The position numbers and the translations under genes were made by a program. Below the pieces are notes generated by a model. The model was given only the letters and a program-made list of their open reading frames with translations. It did not search any database and had not been told where the DNA came from. Shown here piece by piece: positions 12,001 to 20,451 of a stretch of 64,000 nucleotides of DNA. The stretch is from assembly GCF_005938745.2 (NCBI RefSeq), contig NZ_VCBX02000001.1:2514001-2578000 (forward strand), written 5' to 3'. The DNA comes from Rhodococcus sp. KBS0724. Its GTDB lineage: Bacteria > Actinomycetota > Actinomycetes > Mycobacteriales > Mycobacteriaceae. How positions within the stretch are numbered: the stretch's first letter is position 1; every line of letters starts with the position of its first letter.

Positions 12001-14822
12001 ACAGTGTGATAGACGAGATGATGCAATGCGTCCTCCGCGTCATCGACGCAGCAGTCACAGAACCGGATCTGCCAATCGGCGCACTGAATTTACTCTCGCC
12101 TGCGGAGTGTGGTGAGTTGGTTCCGGTGTCGGGGGCTTCGGGTGGGCGGGTGTTGGTGTTGCCGGAGTTGTTGGCTGTGGGGGCAGTAGATCGGTCGGCG
12201 ATCGCTGTTGTCTGTGGTGGTCGGAGTGTGTCGTATGGGGAGTTGGATGTTTGGTCGAATCGGTTGGCGCGGTTGTTGATTGGTCGGGGTGTTGGTCCGG
12301 GTTCGTGTGTTGTGGTGGCGTTGTCGCGGTCGGTGTTGTCGGTGGTGGCGTGGTGTGCGGTGGTGAAGTCGGGGGCGGCGTTTGTGGGGGTGGATCCGGG
12401 GTATCCGGCGGCGCGGGTGGAGTTCATGGTTGCGGATTGTGGTGCGGTGGTGGGTGTGACGGCGGCGGAGTGTGTGGGGGTGTTGCCGGGTTCGGTGCAG
12501 TGGGTGGTGTTGGATGGTCCTGGTTTTGAGGGGGTGTTGGCGGGGTTTGATGGTGGGCCGGTGTCGGATGTGGATCGGGTGTCTGTGGTGTATCCGGGTG
12601 GGGCGGCGTATGTGGTGTATACGTCGGGGTCGACGGGGGTGCCGAAGGGTGTGGTGGTCTCGCATCGGGGGTTGGCGGATTTGGTTGCGGATCAGTGTGT
12701 TCGGTTCGGGCTAGATTCCAATTCTGTGGTGTTGCATGCGGCGTCGCCGGGTTTTGATGCTGCGGTGTTGGAGTTGTTGTGGGGGTTGGGTTGTGGTGGT
12801 CGGTTGGTGGTTGCTCCGGCGGGGGTGTTTGGTGGGGATGAGTTGCGGGGGTTGTTGGTGGGGGAGAGGGTTTCTCATGTTGCGTTGACGCCGACGGTGC
12901 TGGGGACGGTGGATCCGTCCGGTCTCGAGGATCTCTCGACTGTGGTGGTGGGGGGTGAGGTGTGTTCGCGGGAGTTGGTGGCGCGGTGGGCTGTTGGTGG
13001 TCGGGTGGTGGTGAATACGTATGGTCCGGCGGAGGCGAGTGTGCAGTCGAATGCGAGTGCTGCGTTGGTGGTGGGGGAGCCGGTGTTGTTGGGTGGTCCG
13101 ATTCGGGGTGTGGGGGAGGTTGTGTTGGATGGTTGGTTGCGTCCGGTTCCGGTGGGTGTGGTGGGGGAGTTGTATCTCTCGGGTGGGGGTTTGGCGTGGG
13201 GGTATGTGAATCGGGTGGGGTTGACGGCGTCGCGGTTTGTGGCTGATCCGTTTGGTGGTTCGGGTTCTCGGATGTATCGGACGGGGGATGTTGTTCGGTG
13301 GCGGCGGCTTGCGGATGAAAGTTTGTCGTTGGAGTTTGTGGGTCGTGGGGATTTGCAGGTGAAGGTGCGTGGGGTTCGGGTGGAGTTGGGGGAGGTGGAG
13401 TCGGCGTTGTCGGGGTGTGTGGGGGTGGCTCGGGCTGCTGTTGTGGTGCGGGGGGATCGGTTGGTGGGGTTTGTGGTTGCGGAGTCGGGTGTGAGTGTGG
13501 ATGTTTCGGCGGTGGTTGATTCGGTGGCTGGGCGGTTGCCGTCGCAGATGGTGCCGGCTGTGGTGGTGGTGGTTGATGGGTTGCCGGTGACGCCGAATGG
13601 AAAGCTGGACCGCGGCGCCCTACCCACCCCCGACTTCGATGCCCAGCGCGCAGAATATCGGCCCCCTCGGGAGGGGGCGGAATCCGCCGTCGCCGCGGCG
13701 TTTGAAGGTGCACTCGGTGTATCGCGAGTGGGTGCCGACGACAATTTCTTTGCGCTCGGGGGTGATTCGTTGACTGCCACCACAGTGGCCGCGAGATTGC
13801 ATGAATCGATCGAGGCCGACGTGCCGGTTCACTGGATTTTCACCGACTCGACACCCGCGACTTTGGCGCACAGAATTTCGACGTGCCCAGCGGAGACGAA
13901 CGACGCGGTGGGGGTTCTGCTTCCACTGCGGGCCAAAGGAAATCGTGATCCACTGTTCTGTGTCCACCCAGCGATCGGGCTGGCGTGGTGTTTCAGCGGC
14001 TTGGTGCAGTACGTGGACAGTGACCGCCCGATCTACGGAATCCAATCGCCCGCCCTGACAGATTCATCCGTACATTTCGATTCGCTCGACGATCTTGCGG
14101 CCCGCTACGTTCGAGAGATTCGATCCGTACAGCCACACGGGCCGTACCATCTGCTCGGATACTCGGTGGGCGGCCAGATTGCACATGCAATGGCGGCCCA
14201 GCTTCGTCGTGACGGTGACGACGTTGCAACGCTCGCGATGATGGACAGTCGTCTGATGTCCGCGACCGACGCCCCGATGCCGTCCGTCTCACGACTCGTC
14301 ACCGAGTTCGCCGAGGTGGATCTATCCGACGAGCCCACGGAGGAACCCACGTTCGATCAGGTTGCGGAGTTGTTGCGCCGCAAGGGCGGATTCTTCGCGA
14401 TGCTGACGGCAGACCATCTCGAGACTTTGTATCGGCAGTACAACAATCTTGTCGATGATGCTGTGGCGCACCATCCGTCAAATCTCGATGTGTCGGATCT
14501 TCTCTACTTCAGCACCACGCTGGAATCCGGCGAAGCCGATCGAAACGGAAAACCCGAAAACTCGACGGGTGCCGCGGACTGGACGGACTACATCAGGGGC
14601 GACATTCACGAGTACATGATCCCCACGACGCATGAGCAGATGACGGGCCCTCCAGGTCTGGCGGTCATCGGTCCGATCCTGAATCGCTACCTGGCTTCGG
14701 GTGAACTAGTGACCGGCGCCGAGTTCGATGAGGACAACACCGCCGGCAATCAGCGCAATACCCAGCATCATGAGCTTCGTCAGGGCCTCGCGAAACAGGA
14801 TTCGAGACGCGAGGGCAGTTAA
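1..14822 (+). CDS. Multimodular non-ribosomal peptide synthetase, C-terminal part (5' end outside window)
   Basis: The reading frame is open from base 3, giving 4939 visible residues. Domain order by nucleotide: A1 (to ~1190), T1 (~1215-1470, carrier Ser codon 1329), C1 (~1500-2810, HHxxxDG at 1887), A2 (~2832-4366), T2 (Ser 4506), E1 (HHxxxDGxSW at 5085), C2 (HHxxxDG at 6597), A3 (~7550-9004), T3 (Ser 9144), E2 (HH at 9720), C3 (HH at 11217), A4 (~12093-13627), T4 (Ser 13767) and a type I thioesterase (GYSVGG, Ser codon 14163; candidate His in HEQM). C2 and C3 follow E domains and should be D-L condensing; C1 should be L-L. The predicted chain end is X-(D)Y-(D)Y-(L)Y with the same Y three times, because A2-A4 are nearly identical. 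My manual alignment to GrsA gives a pocket of D-A-L-A-V-G-T-V-Q-K for A2-A4 and D-A-F-I-V-A-A-V-M-K for A1. I cannot assign either to a substrate. The A5 motif in A2-A4 is YGPAE instead of YGPTE. Codon use in the A2-A4 blocks is unlike the flanking modules. Confidence 0.97.
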   Translation, partial: GLTNAGCTGQLPQTVPWLVLDDRVTAAEIAGSPETPVTDRERTAVLHIDHPAYVIYTSGSTGIPKGVVVPHRGVFDLTTELCTQLSTGPQARVLHCASPSFDASVFEFVWAFGAGGRLVIAPPTMYGGGELTALLDREQVTHAILTPSALASLDPAGRASLQCLVVAGEACSPELAGRWSPGRLMFDAYGPTEATVMANIRVIEPGSELLTLGGPIRGVEEVVLDDRLRPVPVGVVGELYLAGVSLARGYRNQMGTTASRFVADPFGLPGRRMYRTGDTVRWRHDRQGSLTLEYLGRNDFQVKVRGFRIELGEIDAVMADHPTVAFAITLGRVETHGNTTLASYVLPADDHEVDPAELRTHVQGLLPDYMVPATITVLDTIPLTPVGKLDRGALPEPDVGASSTAFRQPRTPIEETIAGIFGEVLDVDRLGADAHFFNLGGNSLSATKAVARINSALNEGIGVRDLFDAPTVAALAEWIERTDGRTSVGPALVAGVRPERVPVSLAQHRMWLVNQLDTSSPAYNIPIALRLAGELDIDAFRAALTDVVERHDTLRTVYPGSPDGPLQVVVPTAQVLPDLNPLEVASESELSGHIERLASSGFDVTGEVPVRIALFKVGPEQHVLVIVVHHIAADGSSMPPLARDVMTAYTARVNWRIPDWAPLPATYADYTLWQRRLLGVESDPGSLAGEELTYWHQALSGLPTVLPLPTDRARPTWRRMRGSAVQFEIDAGLHRALQHIARKHDSTMFMTMHAALTVLLSRLSGTDDIAVGTPVAGRGEAALDNMVGMFVNTVVLRTAVTPRSPFEDVLRTVREGDLGAFAHAQTPFEQVVETIDPARSTAHSPLFQVMLEFRNAALPELVLPELTVELLDIDIEVARYDLHLSLAEQFDTADGSPAGISASFGFAVDILDSATVQSFAERFVRVLEEIVAAPSTRVGDIELLSPAECGELVPVSGASGGRVLVLPELLAVGAVDRSAIAVVCGGRSVSYGELDVWSNRLARLLIGRGVGPGSCVVVALSRSVLSVVAWCAVVKSGAAFVGVDPGYPAARVEFMVADCGAVVGVTAAECVGVLPGSVQWVVLDGPGFEGVLAGFDGGPVSDVDRVSVVYPGGAAYVVYTSGSTGVPKGVVVSHRGLADLVADQCVRFGLDSNSVVLHAASPGFDAAVLELLWGLGCGGRLVVAPAGVFGGDELRGLLVGERVSHVALTPTVLGTVDPSGLEDLSTVVVGGEVCSRELVARWAVGGRVVVNTYGPAEASVQSNASAALVVGEPVLLGGPIRGVGEVVLDGWLRPVPVGVVGELYLSGGGLAWGYVNRVGLTASRFVADPFGGSGSRMYRTGDVVRWRRLADESLSLEFVGRGDLQVKVRGVRVELGEVESALSGCVGVARAAVVVRGDRLVGFVVAESGVSVDVSVVVDSVAGRLPSQMVPAVVVVVDGLPVTPNGKLDRDALPTPSFDDRLSTFIAPATEMESALAGLFEEVLGLESVGAGDSFFSLGGDSIVAIQLVSRAKASGIVFSARDVFEHKTVAGLAEVAVFGDGTEAVGLDELPGGGVGEVPLTPTMRWLLERGTGFTRFSQAVMLNLPAGIDEPGLEGTVQAVLDHHDMLRARLRPQADGGWTWEVLPEGVIRADSLICRVPMQGNLGSSQFSDHAAAELDAAADRLDPSTGAVVQVVWFDPPNAGEQGCALVVAHHSVIDGVSWRVLIPDLATAWWQIAAGMEPELPAVGTSMRRWAHGLVDEARRPERAAELELWRAMSVGDDPVIGSRPLDPSVDVNGSTDHVSVELPTDVTEALLTTVPEAFHGGVSDGLLASLAVAVTQWRRDRRPISTDAPIATTLIALEGHGREENAVPGSDLSRTVGWFTTSFPLRLDLASVDIDDACAGGPALAAAVKAVKEQIRTVPDHGIGFGLLRYLNEDTAFELQDLPTPQIGFNYLGRVEAISPGGSQPIGWAPLDDGDTLADPRRGGAQDPDMPVANVLEINAMTLGGSRKPRLHATWTFPVGVLTTDEVSELARLWTEVLTALTQQPLGGRTPSDLDLVGLGQGEIEMLEDRYPALSDVWPLSPLQEGLLFHTLLSEESVDAYVVQLAVELRGDVDSDRLRQAGQVLLDRYPNLRTAFDSDLEFGPVQVVQEDLTVVWSEMDLSELDEEARQRELDRVMAADRAHRFDPVRAPLLRWLLITTGTESYRLVMTNHHLLLDGWSTPLLLRELLVAYAAGEDALPRAYPYRDYLAWINRQNTTESLDVWAKAFDGVDEPTLVASGDPARRYSGSRDVFGELTEDQTVALLSCVRGMGVTVNSVIEMAWSIVLGGWTSRDDVTFGSTVAGRPPQVAGVESMIGLFVNTVPVRVRLDRGETLGSLLSRIQGEQAGLLDHQYVGLADIQRVAGAGAVFDTMTVFESYPVDRGGLTAETDIAGMRVVDVGGVDAAHYPIGVVAHLDSRLHIRIKYLPELFDYGTIGSVLQRVLRVVNALVSNPDLPLAALDVLSPEEHRELVPVQGEMSAKEHVLPELLSAARDPDAVAVVSGGWRLSYGELDVWSNRLARLLIGRGVGPGSCVVVALSRSVLSVVAWCAVVKSGAAFVGVDPGYPAARVEFMVADCGAVVGVTAAECVGVLPGSVQWVVLDGPGFEGVLAGFDGGPVSDVDRVSVVYPGGAAYVVYTSGSTGVPKGVVVSHRGLADLVADQCVRFGLDSNSVVLHAASPGFDAAVLELLWGLGCGGRLVVAPAGVFGGDELRGLLVGERVSHVALTPTVLGTVDPSGLEDLSTVVVGGEVCSRELVARWAVGGRVVVNTYGPAEASVQSNASAALVVGEPVLLGGPIRGVGEVVLDGWLRPVPVGVVGELYLSGGGLAWGYVNRVGLTASRFVADPFGGSGSRMYRTGDVVRWRRLADESLSLEFVGRGDLQVKVRGVRVELGEVESALSGCVGVARAAVVVRGDRLVGFVVAESGVSVDVSVVVDSVAGRLPSQMVPAVVVVVDGLPVTPNGKLDRDALPTPDFAGVRTDFRAPVTEVESVLAGLFEEVLGLGSVGVEDSFFALGGDSIMSIQLAARAKAQGVVISPRDVFERKTIAGLAEVAVLSGEADVARLEELTGGGVGDVPLTPIMQWLVGRGGTGFHRFSQAVLLNLPAGIDEQGLASTVQAVLDHHDMLRAQLRPGAHGSWVWKVLPVGSIQAEKVIRKVSAGPGVADFREVAACELDAAADRLDPSTGAVVQVVWFDPPNAGEQGCALVVAHHSVIDGVSWRVLIPDLATAWWQIAAGRSPELEPVGTSMRRWSYGLAQEARRPERAAELELWQAMVVGEDPVIGSRPIDPSVDVTTTADTVEIEVSPETTEALLTTVPEAFHGGVVDALLAALAVAVTTWRREDNPSLADILIGLEGHGREEGVVPGSDLNRTVGWFSTSFPLRLDLSDISLSDAAAGGPALGAVVKSVKEQLRAIPDHGIGYGLLRYLNEDTGLVLGEFQTPQIGFNYLGRVRAGEVSNESGAAWIPINGDIELGGAQNPDMPLPAVLDINALTVESDDGRPRLRAIWSFPTGILAKSDVQAAARMWSETLAALAADAGQPGVGGRTPSDLDLVGLGQDEIEMLEDRYPALSDVWPLSPLQGGLLFHALASAGSVDAYLVQLVVELRGEVDPERLRGACQSVLDRNPNLRTAFLSDTGSQPVQVVQDGVEAPWSEIDLSGLDTAARVRAWDHLMAEDRATRFDPTRAPLLRWMLVSTGPGSYRLVMTNHHLLLDGWSTPLLLKELLVLYATDGATLPRVRPYRDFLAWVAGQNKTESLDVWAKAFDGVDEPTLVAPVDPARRYSGSRDVFGELTEDQTVALLSCVRGMGVTVNSVIEMAWSIVLGGWTSRDDVTFGSTVAGRPPQVAGVESMIGLFVNTVPVRVRLDRGETLGSLLSRIQGEQAGLLDHQYVGLADIQRVAGAGAVFDTMTVFESYPVDRGGLTAETDIAGMRVVDVGGVDAAHYPIGLVAHVDSVVRLTIKYLPDLFDHSVIDEMMQCVLRVIDAAVTEPDLPIGALNLLSPAECGELVPVSGASGGRVLVLPELLAVGAVDRSAIAVVCGGRSVSYGELDVWSNRLARLLIGRGVGPGSCVVVALSRSVLSVVAWCAVVKSGAAFVGVDPGYPAARVEFMVADCGAVVGVTAAECVGVLPGSVQWVVLDGPGFEGVLAGFDGGPVSDVDRVSVVYPGGAAYVVYTSGSTGVPKGVVVSHRGLADLVADQCVRFGLDSNSVVLHAASPGFDAAVLELLWGLGCGGRLVVAPAGVFGGDELRGLLVGERVSHVALTPTVLGTVDPSGLEDLSTVVVGGEVCSRELVARWAVGGRVVVNTYGPAEASVQSNASAALVVGEPVLLGGPIRGVGEVVLDGWLRPVPVGVVGELYLSGGGLAWGYVNRVGLTASRFVADPFGGSGSRMYRTGDVVRWRRLADESLSLEFVGRGDLQVKVRGVRVELGEVESALSGCVGVARAAVVVRGDRLVGFVVAESGVSVDVSAVVDSVAGRLPSQMVPAVVVVVDGLPVTPNGKLDRGALPTPDFDAQRAEYRPPREGAESAVAAAFEGALGVSRVGADDNFFALGGDSLTATTVAARLHESIEADVPVHWIFTDSTPATLAHRISTCPAETNDAVGVLLPLRAKGNRDPLFCVHPAIGLAWCFSGLVQYVDSDRPIYGIQSPALTDSSVHFDSLDDLAARYVREIRSVQPHGPYHLLGYSVGGQIAHAMAAQLRRDGDDVATLAMMDSRLMSATDAPMPSVSRLVTEFAEVDLSDEPTEEPTFDQVAELLRRKGGFFAMLTADHLETLYRQYNNLVDDAVAHHPSNLDVSDLLYFSTTLESGEADRNGKPENSTGAADWTDYIRGDIHEYMIPTTHEQMTGPPGLAVIGPILNRYLASGELVTGAEFDEDNTAGNQRNTQHHELRQGLAKQDSRREGS
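2832..4369 (+). repeat. NRPS adenylation-domain repeat, copy 1 (module with C1)
   Basis: This segment encodes nearly all of A2. It matches 12093-13630 over 1538 bp with only two differences seen (at 13510 and 13615 of the other copy). From 2968 to 4366 it also matches 7606-9004 with no difference noticed. The block is strongly G+T biased on the coding strand: in 3001-3060, 52 of 60 bases are G or T. Normal base use returns abruptly at the NGKLDR (A10) motif near 4338. The spacings of 4638 and 9261 bp between copies are multiples of three. Confidence 0.95.
4992..5160 (+). repeat. NRPS epimerase-core repeat, copy 1
   Basis: These 169 bp around the HHxxxDGxSW motif of E1 match 9627-9795 of E2 with a single silent difference noticed. 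The surrounding E-domain DNA is clearly diverged. The patch has ordinary composition, unlike the A repeats. Confidence 0.9.
6741..7315 (+). repeat. NRPS C-domain half repeat, copy 1
   Basis: This is the C-terminal half of C2. It matches 11361-11935 with only a handful of differences near its 5' end. From about 6860 it has the same G+T-rich codon style as the A repeats, so the unusual DNA covers the back half of C and then, after a unique linker, the A domain. Confidence 0.92.
7606..9004 (+). repeat. NRPS adenylation-domain repeat, copy 2
   Basis: This segment encodes A3 and is read as identical to 2968-4366 and, apart from the base corresponding to 13510, to the third copy. The match starts about 140 bp later than the copy 1/copy 3 match, because the preceding linker (about 7316-7605) is different sequence. 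The right border is again just after the A10 motif. Confidence 0.95.
9627..9795 (+). repeat. NRPS epimerase-core repeat, copy 2
   Basis: This is the E2 counterpart of 4992-5160 and covers the catalytic His motif. The short perfect patch inside otherwise diverged domains looks like a gene-conversion tract. Confidence 0.9.
11361..11935 (+). repeat. NRPS C-domain half repeat, copy 2
   Basis: This is the C-terminal half of C3, matching 6741-7315. After 11935 the linker diverges from the first copy until the A repeat begins. C1 does not carry this repeat, as expected for a different condensation subtype. Confidence 0.92.
12093..13630 (+). repeat. NRPS adenylation-domain repeat, copy 3 (terminal module)
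   Basis: This segment encodes A4 and matches copy 1 across its full 1538 bp. Base 13510 is C where copy 1 has T (Val to Ala), and base 13615 is G where copy 1 has A (Asp to Gly). The left border lies in the C-A linker at the sequence for LSPAECGEL. Confidence 0.95.
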
Positions 14823-15032
14823 CGCCACCCCGCAGGCCGTCCAGATTCCGTACGCCACTCCGAGAGCAAGGCCGGCGTCGAGCGCGAGTGTCAGGAACGC
14901 GAAAGAGGCCAAATAGCCCGCGCCCACTAGGACGAACCACTTCTTGTTGCTTCCATTTTGTGATGCCATACGCAGCGCCAGGGTGGCGGAGACTTCGGAG
15001 AGGATCGCCGAGATCAGAAATATCCACGTCAC
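14706..15032 (-). CDS. Small multidrug resistance (SMR) family transporter subunit
   Basis: The 108-aa product has four hydrophobic helices and the SMR signature [10 protein letters not shown], with the membrane Glu at residue 13, which binds protons and cationic drugs in EmrE-type pumps. The GTG start overlaps the stop of the upstream SMR gene by 4 bp (GTGA), so the two are probably made together as a heteromeric pair, like EbrAB or YkkCD. The last 117 bp overlap, tail to tail, the 3' end of the NRPS gene. Export of the NRPS product is possible but rests only on position. Confidence 0.9.
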   Translation of the reverse strand: MTWIFLISAILSEVSATLALRMASQNGSNKKWFVLVGAGYLASFAFLTLALDAGLALGVAYGIWTACGVALTALASRILFREALTKLMMLGIALIAGGVVLIELGAGH

Positions 15033-15379
15033 GCGGGGTCACCTGATTCGCTGGCGGCTGCCGCTTGCGAGCCGAGTTCGACACACAAAACTCCACCGAT
15101 GACCAAGGCAATGCCCAGTCCCATCGTCGCGGTCAGGGGATCGCCGAAGAGAATCGTTGCGAGTATTGCCGTCAGGACAACTCCGGTCGCTCCCCAGATT
15201 CCGTAGGCAACACCAAGTCCCATGCCTTCGCGGAGCACGAAGGACAGTGCGGTGAAGGCCACTAGGTATCCCACGACGACTACCACGTACCAGGCCGGGT
15301 GATCGAGAGCGGCGCGCAAGGAGAGTGTGGCGGAGACCTCGGTCACTATTGCGGCAATCAGTAGTAGCCATTTCTTCAC
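15029..15379 (-). CDS. Small multidrug resistance (SMR) family transporter subunit, first gene of pair
   Basis: The product is 116 aa when started at the GTG giving VKKWLLLIAAIV. A longer frame reaches 15430, but its extra 17 residues are polar and unlike the family. It has four predicted membrane helices and the motif TEVSATLSLR with Glu14 in the EmrE position. The C-terminal tail is polar and short. It is the promoter-proximal member of the SMR pair. Confidence 0.88.
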   Translation of the reverse strand: MKKWLLLIAAIVTEVSATLSLRAALDHPAWYVVVVVGYLVAFTALSFVLREGMGLGVAYGIWGATGVVLTAILATILFGDPLTATMGLGIALVIGGVLCVELGSQAAAASESGDPA

Positions 15380-15473
15380 GAGCGATGATTCTGTCAGAGC
15401 TGGTCGGTGGCATTCGCGAGGGCGGTGCACTACACAGGGGCGGTAGCCGCTGCTCCGACGGTGAGGTTGTGCT

Positions 15474-15992
15474 GTGTACGGACTCGACGACTCGCAACCG
15501 GCGTCAACTACTCTCCGGCGCGGACGCGGATCGTGCAGTCAACGACTTGCAGTGCTGGAGGCGCTGGCCCGCAGTTGTGGGATTGCGACGCGGGTGGAGG
15601 GGTTAATTCTGCGCGGCGAGTTCTGGTACCCGCGTTTCCCGCGGTTGCGCGCACTTATTCCCGAACGCGTTCTGTTGGCATGGCCCGAGTTCCTTGTCGA
15701 CGGCCGATGGTCCACGCTGTCCGAGACTCTGGTCCGGCCGTCCGCCGCGGCGCCGATCGCGGCGTTCACCAACTCGGGAACCGAGACACTCTTCGACGCC
15801 GTCGCCCGAGCACCGATCTCGTGGACAGGTGCGACGACGTGCGATTGTCTGGACTTGTCCGAGTTTGTCGAGCTGAGTCTGGGAACCTTCGATTCTCGTG
15901 ACGCGCTTTTCGAGGATTTCGGCCAGACGATGTGTTGGCCGACCAGAACGGTCGTCGATCCGCTGTTCCGGAACTGGAGTGCGTCAGGCTAG
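15474..15992 (+). CDS. Transglutaminase-like protein, probably 5'-truncated or frameshifted
   Basis: The 172-aa frame from GTG contains [19 protein letters not shown] followed by a TRV segment. This resembles the G-x-C...ALxRxxGIxxRV core of transglutaminase-like proteins, with Cys as the nucleophile. The block that normally carries the catalytic His-Trp (HxWxE) reads LAWPEF, so His appears replaced by Leu. The frame has a stop just upstream (15462), and the family normally has more sequence before the Cys. The +1 neighbouring frame from 15407 (VAFARAVHYTGAV...) could be the lost N-terminus. It may be a decaying gene or may use an alternative start. Confidence 0.55.
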   Translation: MYGLDDSQPASTTLRRGRGSCSQRLAVLEALARSCGIATRVEGLILRGEFWYPRFPRLRALIPERVLLAWPEFLVDGRWSTLSETLVRPSAAAPIAAFTNSGTETLFDAVARAPISWTGATTCDCLDLSEFVELSLGTFDSRDALFEDFGQTMCWPTRTVVDPLFRNWSASG

Positions 15993-16021
15993 TGCCACGA
16001 TCGGGGGCTAGGCTGTTCGGC

Positions 16022-16879
16022 ATGTCTGTGCGTACACCGTTGGTCCCCGGAACCGTCTCACCCGTCCTTGCTGTGCCCTCGAAGATCGAGCGGCCCGAGT
16101 ACGCGTGGAAGCCGACAGCCAAGGAAGGCAACGAGCCTTGGGTCCAGACGCCGGAGACCATTGAAGCGATGCGCGTCGCGAGCAAGATCGCCGCCAGGGC
16201 GTTGCAGGAAGCGGGCAAGGCTGTTGCTCCCGGCGTCACGACTGACGAGCTGGATCGCATTGCTCACGAGTACATGATCGATCACGGCGCATACCCGTCG
16301 ACGTTGGGTTACAAGAGCTTTCCCAAGTCCTGCTGCACCTCCCTCAACGAGGTGATCTGCCACGGAATCCCCGATTCCACGGTCATCCAGGACGGTGACA
16401 TCGTCAATATCGACGTCACCGCCTACATCGGTGGGGTGCACGGCGACACCAACGCCACCTTCCTCGCCGGTGATGTATCCGAGGAGCATCGTCTTCTCGT
16501 CGAGCGCACCCACGAAGCCACGATGCGGGCGATCAAGGCAGTCAAGCCGGGCCGCGCGCTCAACGTGATCGGTCGTGTCATCGAGTCTTACGCTCACCGA
16601 TTCGGGTACGGCGTCGTGCGTGATTTCACGGGCCACGGCATCGGCGAGACGTTCCACAACGGCCTCGTGATCCTGCATTACGACGAGCCCGGTGTCGAAA
16701 CGATCATCGAACCCGGAATGGTCTTCACCATCGAACCGATGATCAACCTCGGTGGCATCGATTACGAAATCTGGGAAGACGACTGGACCGTTGTCACCAA
16801 GGACCGCAAGTGGACCGCTCAGTTCGAGCACACCTTGGTTGTCACCGACACCGGTGCCGAGATCCTGACTCTGCCTTGA
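16022..16879 (+). CDS. map: Type I methionine aminopeptidase
   Basis: The 285-aa protein removes the initiator Met from nascent proteins. All five metal ligands are visible: Asp in VNIDV, Asp in HGDTNATF, His in TGHGIG, Glu in FTIEPM and Glu in QFEHT. The ~40-residue N-terminal extension rich in Pro is typical of the actinobacterial MetAP1c type. The ATG at 16022 was chosen over an upstream in-frame start at 15932 because the upstream stretch lies inside the preceding gene. The stop overlaps the cobQ start. Confidence 0.95.
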   Translation: MSVRTPLVPGTVSPVLAVPSKIERPEYAWKPTAKEGNEPWVQTPETIEAMRVASKIAARALQEAGKAVAPGVTTDELDRIAHEYMIDHGAYPSTLGYKSFPKSCCTSLNEVICHGIPDSTVIQDGDIVNIDVTAYIGGVHGDTNATFLAGDVSEEHRLLVERTHEATMRAIKAVKPGRALNVIGRVIESYAHRFGYGVVRDFTGHGIGETFHNGLVILHYDEPGVETIIEPGMVFTIEPMINLGGIDYEIWEDDWTVVTKDRKWTAQFEHTLVVTDTGAEILTLP

Positions 16880-18405
16880 CCCTGCGTGGTGCTCTGCTCG
16901 TAGCGGGTACGACCTCCGACGCGGGCAAAAGTGTCCTTGTTGCCGGGTTGTGCCGGATGCTGGCGCGTCGCGGTGTACGCGTCGCGCCGTTCAAGGCGCA
17001 GAACATGTCCAACAACTCCGTCGTCACCCTGGACGGTGGGGAGATCGGTCGCGCTCAGGCACTTCAAGCCCGCGCATGCGGGTTGGAGCCGAGTGTGCGT
17101 TTCAACCCGGTCCTACTCAAGCCGGGAAGTGATCGAACTTCGCAACTGGTCGTTCGCGGCAAGGCGATGACAACAGTCGGTGCGCGGGATTACATGCAGC
17201 ACCGTGCCTGGTTGCGCGGCGTCGTCGCCGAGGATCTGGCGTCGCTGCGAGACGATTTTGATGTCGTGATTTGTGAGGGTGCCGGTTCGCCGGCCGAAAT
17301 CAATTTGCGGGCAACGGATCTCGCAAACATGGGATTGGCGGAAGCCGCTTCTATTCCGGTGATCGTGGTCGGAGACATCGACCGTGGTGGCGTGCTGGCC
17401 CATCTGTTCGGAACGGTCGCGGTTCTCTCGCCGAGTGATCAGGCCTTGATCGTCGGCTTCGTGATCAACAAATTCCGTGGTGACGTCGGACTGCTCGAGC
17501 CAGGCCTCGAACAACTCCGCGAACTGACCGGACGACGGACGCTGGGTGTCATCCCGTTTGCCGACGATCTGTGGCTCGACGCCGAGGACTCGCTGGGAGT
17601 TACCGGTAACGCACCGGTGGGTCGCCCCGGACAGCCTGTCGGTTCGGCGTGGTTGACGGTGGCGGCAGTTCGGTTGCCGCGCATTTCGAACTCGACGGAC
17701 GTCGAAGCCCTCGCTTGCGAACCGGGTGTTGCGGTTTCGTGGGTCACCGACCCGGCACGGATTCGCGACGCGGACCTCGTGGTGATTCCGGGCAGCAAGT
17801 CCACGGTGAGTGATCTCGCGTGGTTGCGCAGCACTGGCCTGGCTGACGAGATCATCGCCCGCGCGGGTCGTGGACAGGCCGTGCTGGGAATCTGCGGTGG
17901 CTATCAGATGCTGGGCAAGTCCATTGTCGACGATGTCGAGTCAGGATCGGGCACTGTTCCGGGACTCGGATTGCTCGATCTCGACATCGAATTCGCTTCG
18001 GACAAGGTTCTGGCTCAGGTCGACGGTCACTACGACGGTATTCCTGTGTCCGGGTACGAGATTCACCACGGCCGGGTGGTGCGCAACAATGATCTCCCGT
18101 TGCTGAGAGCTGCGGACGGTTCGCCGGAGGGAAGTGTTCGAGGTTCCGTCCGAGGCACCCATTGGCATGGACTTCTCGAGAGTGACGCGTATCGACGCAC
18201 CTTCCTGACGGACATTGCCGGTGCTGGATTTGTGGTGGCGCCCGATACGTCCGTGGCTGCTGTCCGTGAACAACAACTCGACCTCCTGGCCGATCTCGTC
18301 GAGAAGTTCCTCGATCAGGATGCGCTCGAGGAATTGATCGGTGGGGGAGTCCCGACTGGATTGCCCGTCATCACCTCGCTCGTGGGTGGCGCCGGCGCTC
18401 CCTGA
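16876..18405 (+). CDS. cobQ: Cobyric acid synthase
   Basis: This 509-aa glutamine-dependent amidotransferase adds amide groups to adenosylcobyrinic acid a,c-diamide. The N-terminal dethiobiotin-synthetase-like domain has the P-loop GTTSDAGKS. The C-terminal glutaminase-like domain has the Cys nucleophile in [10 protein letters not shown] and His in GYEIHHGR. The start is taken as the TTG at 16876, overlapping the map stop (TTGA); an earlier frame start lies inside map. It lies 34 kb from the main cobalamin operon, and coupling to map suggests constitutive expression. It meets the PhzF-like gene end to end. Confidence 0.95.
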   Translation: MTLRGALLVAGTTSDAGKSVLVAGLCRMLARRGVRVAPFKAQNMSNNSVVTLDGGEIGRAQALQARACGLEPSVRFNPVLLKPGSDRTSQLVVRGKAMTTVGARDYMQHRAWLRGVVAEDLASLRDDFDVVICEGAGSPAEINLRATDLANMGLAEAASIPVIVVGDIDRGGVLAHLFGTVAVLSPSDQALIVGFVINKFRGDVGLLEPGLEQLRELTGRRTLGVIPFADDLWLDAEDSLGVTGNAPVGRPGQPVGSAWLTVAAVRLPRISNSTDVEALACEPGVAVSWVTDPARIRDADLVVIPGSKSTVSDLAWLRSTGLADEIIARAGRGQAVLGICGGYQMLGKSIVDDVESGSGTVPGLGLLDLDIEFASDKVLAQVDGHYDGIPVSGYEIHHGRVVRNNDLPLLRAADGSPEGSVRGSVRGTHWHGLLESDAYRRTFLTDIAGAGFVVAPDTSVAAVREQQLDLLADLVEKFLDQDALEELIGGGVPTGLPVITSLVGGAGAP

Positions 18406-18409
18406 ATTC

Positions 18410-19270
18410 CTACTCCGTGATGGGGACAGCCGTGCCCGTCACTGAGATGCCTCCCTGTGTCGGAATATCGACAACCAGGACGCTCGGACGGCCGACATGT
18501 CGGCCTTGATGGATCGTTATCCGCCGGGGAGTGTCGGCGGGATTGAGTGCCCGCAGGTATCCGCCGGTAGAAGCCGCCGCAGATCCTGTCGCCGGGTCTT
18601 CGGTGATGGTGCCCGCGGGAAAGAGGTTTCGGGCTTCGAAAGTGTTGGCGTCCACTTGATACAGGAAGGTCACGGTTCCTGCCCAGCCCTGTGCGTCCAT
18701 GAGTGCACGCATTGCCGCGGGCTCGAAGGTGAACTGATCGAACGTCGACTTGTCTCCGAGAACCACAATGGGGTGGGTGTTGCCGGCATAGGACAGCTGG
18801 GGCGGAAAGTTGGTGTCGATCGCCGACGAGTCGATGCCCACGAGTCCGAGGAGTGCCGTGAGCACGGCGTGGTCGATGGGTGAGATTGCCGGTTCCACAC
18901 TGGTGAAGGTTGCGAGAATGCCGGATCCGTCTGTTCGGGTCGTGATCGAGACCGGCCCGACTGATGTTTCGAACGTGAAGGTTCCGGCGCCGTCACGTTC
19001 GGTGAGCGCCACCGCGGTGGCGATGGTGGCGTGGCCGCAGAACGGAATCTCCGCGATGGGGGAGAAATATCGAATAACGTTGCGCTGCTTGTTGTCCGCT
19101 GGTCCGGGCTCGGTGACAAATGCTGTCTCCGCGTATCCGATGTCCGTGGCGATGGCTTGCAACTCCGCGTCGCTGATACCGCGGGCATCGAGCACCACTC
19201 CGGCGGGGTTGCCGCCAGTGGGATCGGAACTGAATGCGGTGTAGCGAAGGATATCCGGTGTGATGGCCAT
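18410..19270 (-). CDS. PhzF-family isomerase/epimerase
   Basis: The 286-aa protein has the PhzF fold signatures: GNPAGVVL near residue 20, the catalytic-type Glu in YAETAFV (residue 48), PFCGHAT near 80 and EDPATGSAAAS in the C-terminal lobe. PhzF proteins catalyse isomerisations of small metabolites. No other phenazine gene is nearby, so the substrate is unknown. It converges on cobQ with only 4 bp between stops. Confidence 0.85.
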   Translation of the reverse strand: MAITPDILRYTAFSSDPTGGNPAGVVLDARGISDAELQAIATDIGYAETAFVTEPGPADNKQRNVIRYFSPIAEIPFCGHATIATAVALTERDGAGTFTFETSVGPVSITTRTDGSGILATFTSVEPAISPIDHAVLTALLGLVGIDSSAIDTNFPPQLSYAGNTHPIVVLGDKSTFDQFTFEPAAMRALMDAQGWAGTVTFLYQVDANTFEARNLFPAGTITEDPATGSAAASTGGYLRALNPADTPRRITIHQGRHVGRPSVLVVDIPTQGGISVTGTAVPITE

Positions 19271-19341
19271 GAATCCATCGTCCCTGGTGAACGTGGTAGG
19301 ACGAAAGAGCCGTTAGATCGGAACTGGACTGCGCGGCTCGC

Positions 19342-19722
19342 TCAGCCCGCATACCGGCCACTGTAGGCGCACAGCACACCCCAGGCGGCAGCGAATCCAG
19401 CGACCTTGAGTTTTGTTGCGGCGCCAGGAAGCGTCAATCCGAAGACAGTGGCGTCACCGAAATCGGCTGCTGCCCGAAGTGCGACAGCGCCACGACGCGC
19501 CGGCCCGTAGGGCGCCGTGGCCAGCAGAAGTCCGCTTGCGACATCGCGCGCTCCGACCGCCCGAATTACGGTCGCTACTTCCGGTGCGACGCTGCCGTCA
19601 GCCCGGGTGAGTTTGCACGGCTTCGCAAGAATTCGGGGTGAGAGGACGACGGCAGAGCTGTACACGGCGGTCAGGACACCCAGGGCTTGAGGGAGCAGGC
19701 GCGCAGTGGGGATTGTCGTCAT
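19342..19722 (-). CDS. Small membrane protein, DUF4267-like
   Basis: The 126-aa product starts at the ATG giving MTTIPTARLLP. The longer frame to 19794 adds a polar stretch that does not look like a signal. Several hydrophobic segments and the pattern IRAVGARDVASGLLL followed by RAAADFGDA resemble DUF4267-type membrane proteins of actinomycetes. Function is unknown. It stands alone between genes of the same strand. Confidence 0.65.
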   Translation of the reverse strand: MTTIPTARLLPQALGVLTAVYSSAVVLSPRILAKPCKLTRADGSVAPEVATVIRAVGARDVASGLLLATAPYGPARRGAVALRAAADFGDATVFGLTLPGAATKLKVAGFAAAWGVLCAYSGRYAG

Positions 19723-19833
19723 GATGAGCGGGTACCCACAATCTGTTGCCTGACACCCGCCTGACAGATGGGTGCGCTGGTTCATGCACACCATTCGTAG
19801 CCAGAAGTCAACTCCCGCAGCCGTTCCCGGACG

Positions 19834-20253
19834 CTAACCGTGAATGGCATCGAGTGTCATCTCCAGCGTAACGGTGACAGCCCAGATCTCGGTGGGGCCT
19901 GCTACCGCGGACGGACACTGCTCGAGGGCAACACCGTCGACCAGATTCTGCAGAACGAACCAGCTGTAGGACGTGATGCTGGTGTCGACCATTGCCGATG
20001 TGGTCCCGGTGAGGATCACCGACAGGTTGCTCGTATCGACTCGGACGGTGCACGTGAGAGTGCTGCAGGCGACGGTGAGGTGCAGGAGTGTGCTCGCTGC
20101 TTCGTCGACGGCAAGAACGAGATCCGCCACGGCGTCGGGAGCTAGATCGTGGTGCGCGCACCGCGACTGTACGAGTGCTCGCAGCGTATGGAGCTGGTCA
20201 GCTGTGGCGGCCACAGACAGTGAAGGGGAGGAGAAAAACTCGTTGACAACCAT
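19834..20253 (-). CDS. Anti-sigma-factor-like (RsbW/GHKL-type) protein with degenerate ATP site
   Basis: The 139-aa protein has the size and segment pattern of single-domain anti-sigma kinases: an N-terminal sensor-like half, LVLAVDEAASTLL at the N-box position, then LVDGVALEQ at the end. The usual Asn of the N-box is replaced by Ser/Thr, and I see no G1 (DxGxG) or G2 glycine motif. It may therefore bind a partner without kinase activity. No sigma factor or anti-anti-sigma gene is adjacent. Confidence 0.6.
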   Translation of the reverse strand: MVVNEFFSSPSLSVAATADQLHTLRALVQSRCAHHDLAPDAVADLVLAVDEAASTLLHLTVACSTLTCTVRVDTSNLSVILTGTTSAMVDTSITSYSWFVLQNLVDGVALEQCPSAVAGPTEIWAVTVTLEMTLDAIHG

Positions 20254-20451
20254 GAGTGCTCCTAGGATGCGGTTGTGGGTGTCAAGTCAGGAAACAACGG
20301 CGGCGGACCGTCCTGATGACTACCAGTGCGCGCATCGAAGGTGCTCGTTCAAGTGGCCGCCTGCTGAAGCGATTCGGCAGGTGCAGGCCAGATGCCGTCT
20401 GTAGTGCATTCGTAGCCGGATCGACCGCGGATGGGTGGGACCGGAAAAATG

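Noticed and set aside
3163..13713. Long minus-strand frames of about 400 aa, rich in Pro, Thr and His (for example 3163-4395, 7801-9006, 12424-13713)
   Set aside because: They are antisense to the three G+T-rich adenylation repeats; the lack of wobble C and A on the plus strand removes stops on the minus strand. Composition is low-complexity and they repeat only because the DNA does.
1..14822. Siderophore (for example heterobactin-like) assignment for the NRPS
   Set aside because: The window holds no dihydroxybenzoate, ornithine hydroxylase, siderophore transport or ferri-reductase gene, and the A-domain pockets do not let me name the substrates. The upstream modules are out of view.
18410..19270. 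Phenazine biosynthesis gene
   Set aside because: The protein is PhzF-like, but there are no other phz genes and the family is widespread in non-producers.
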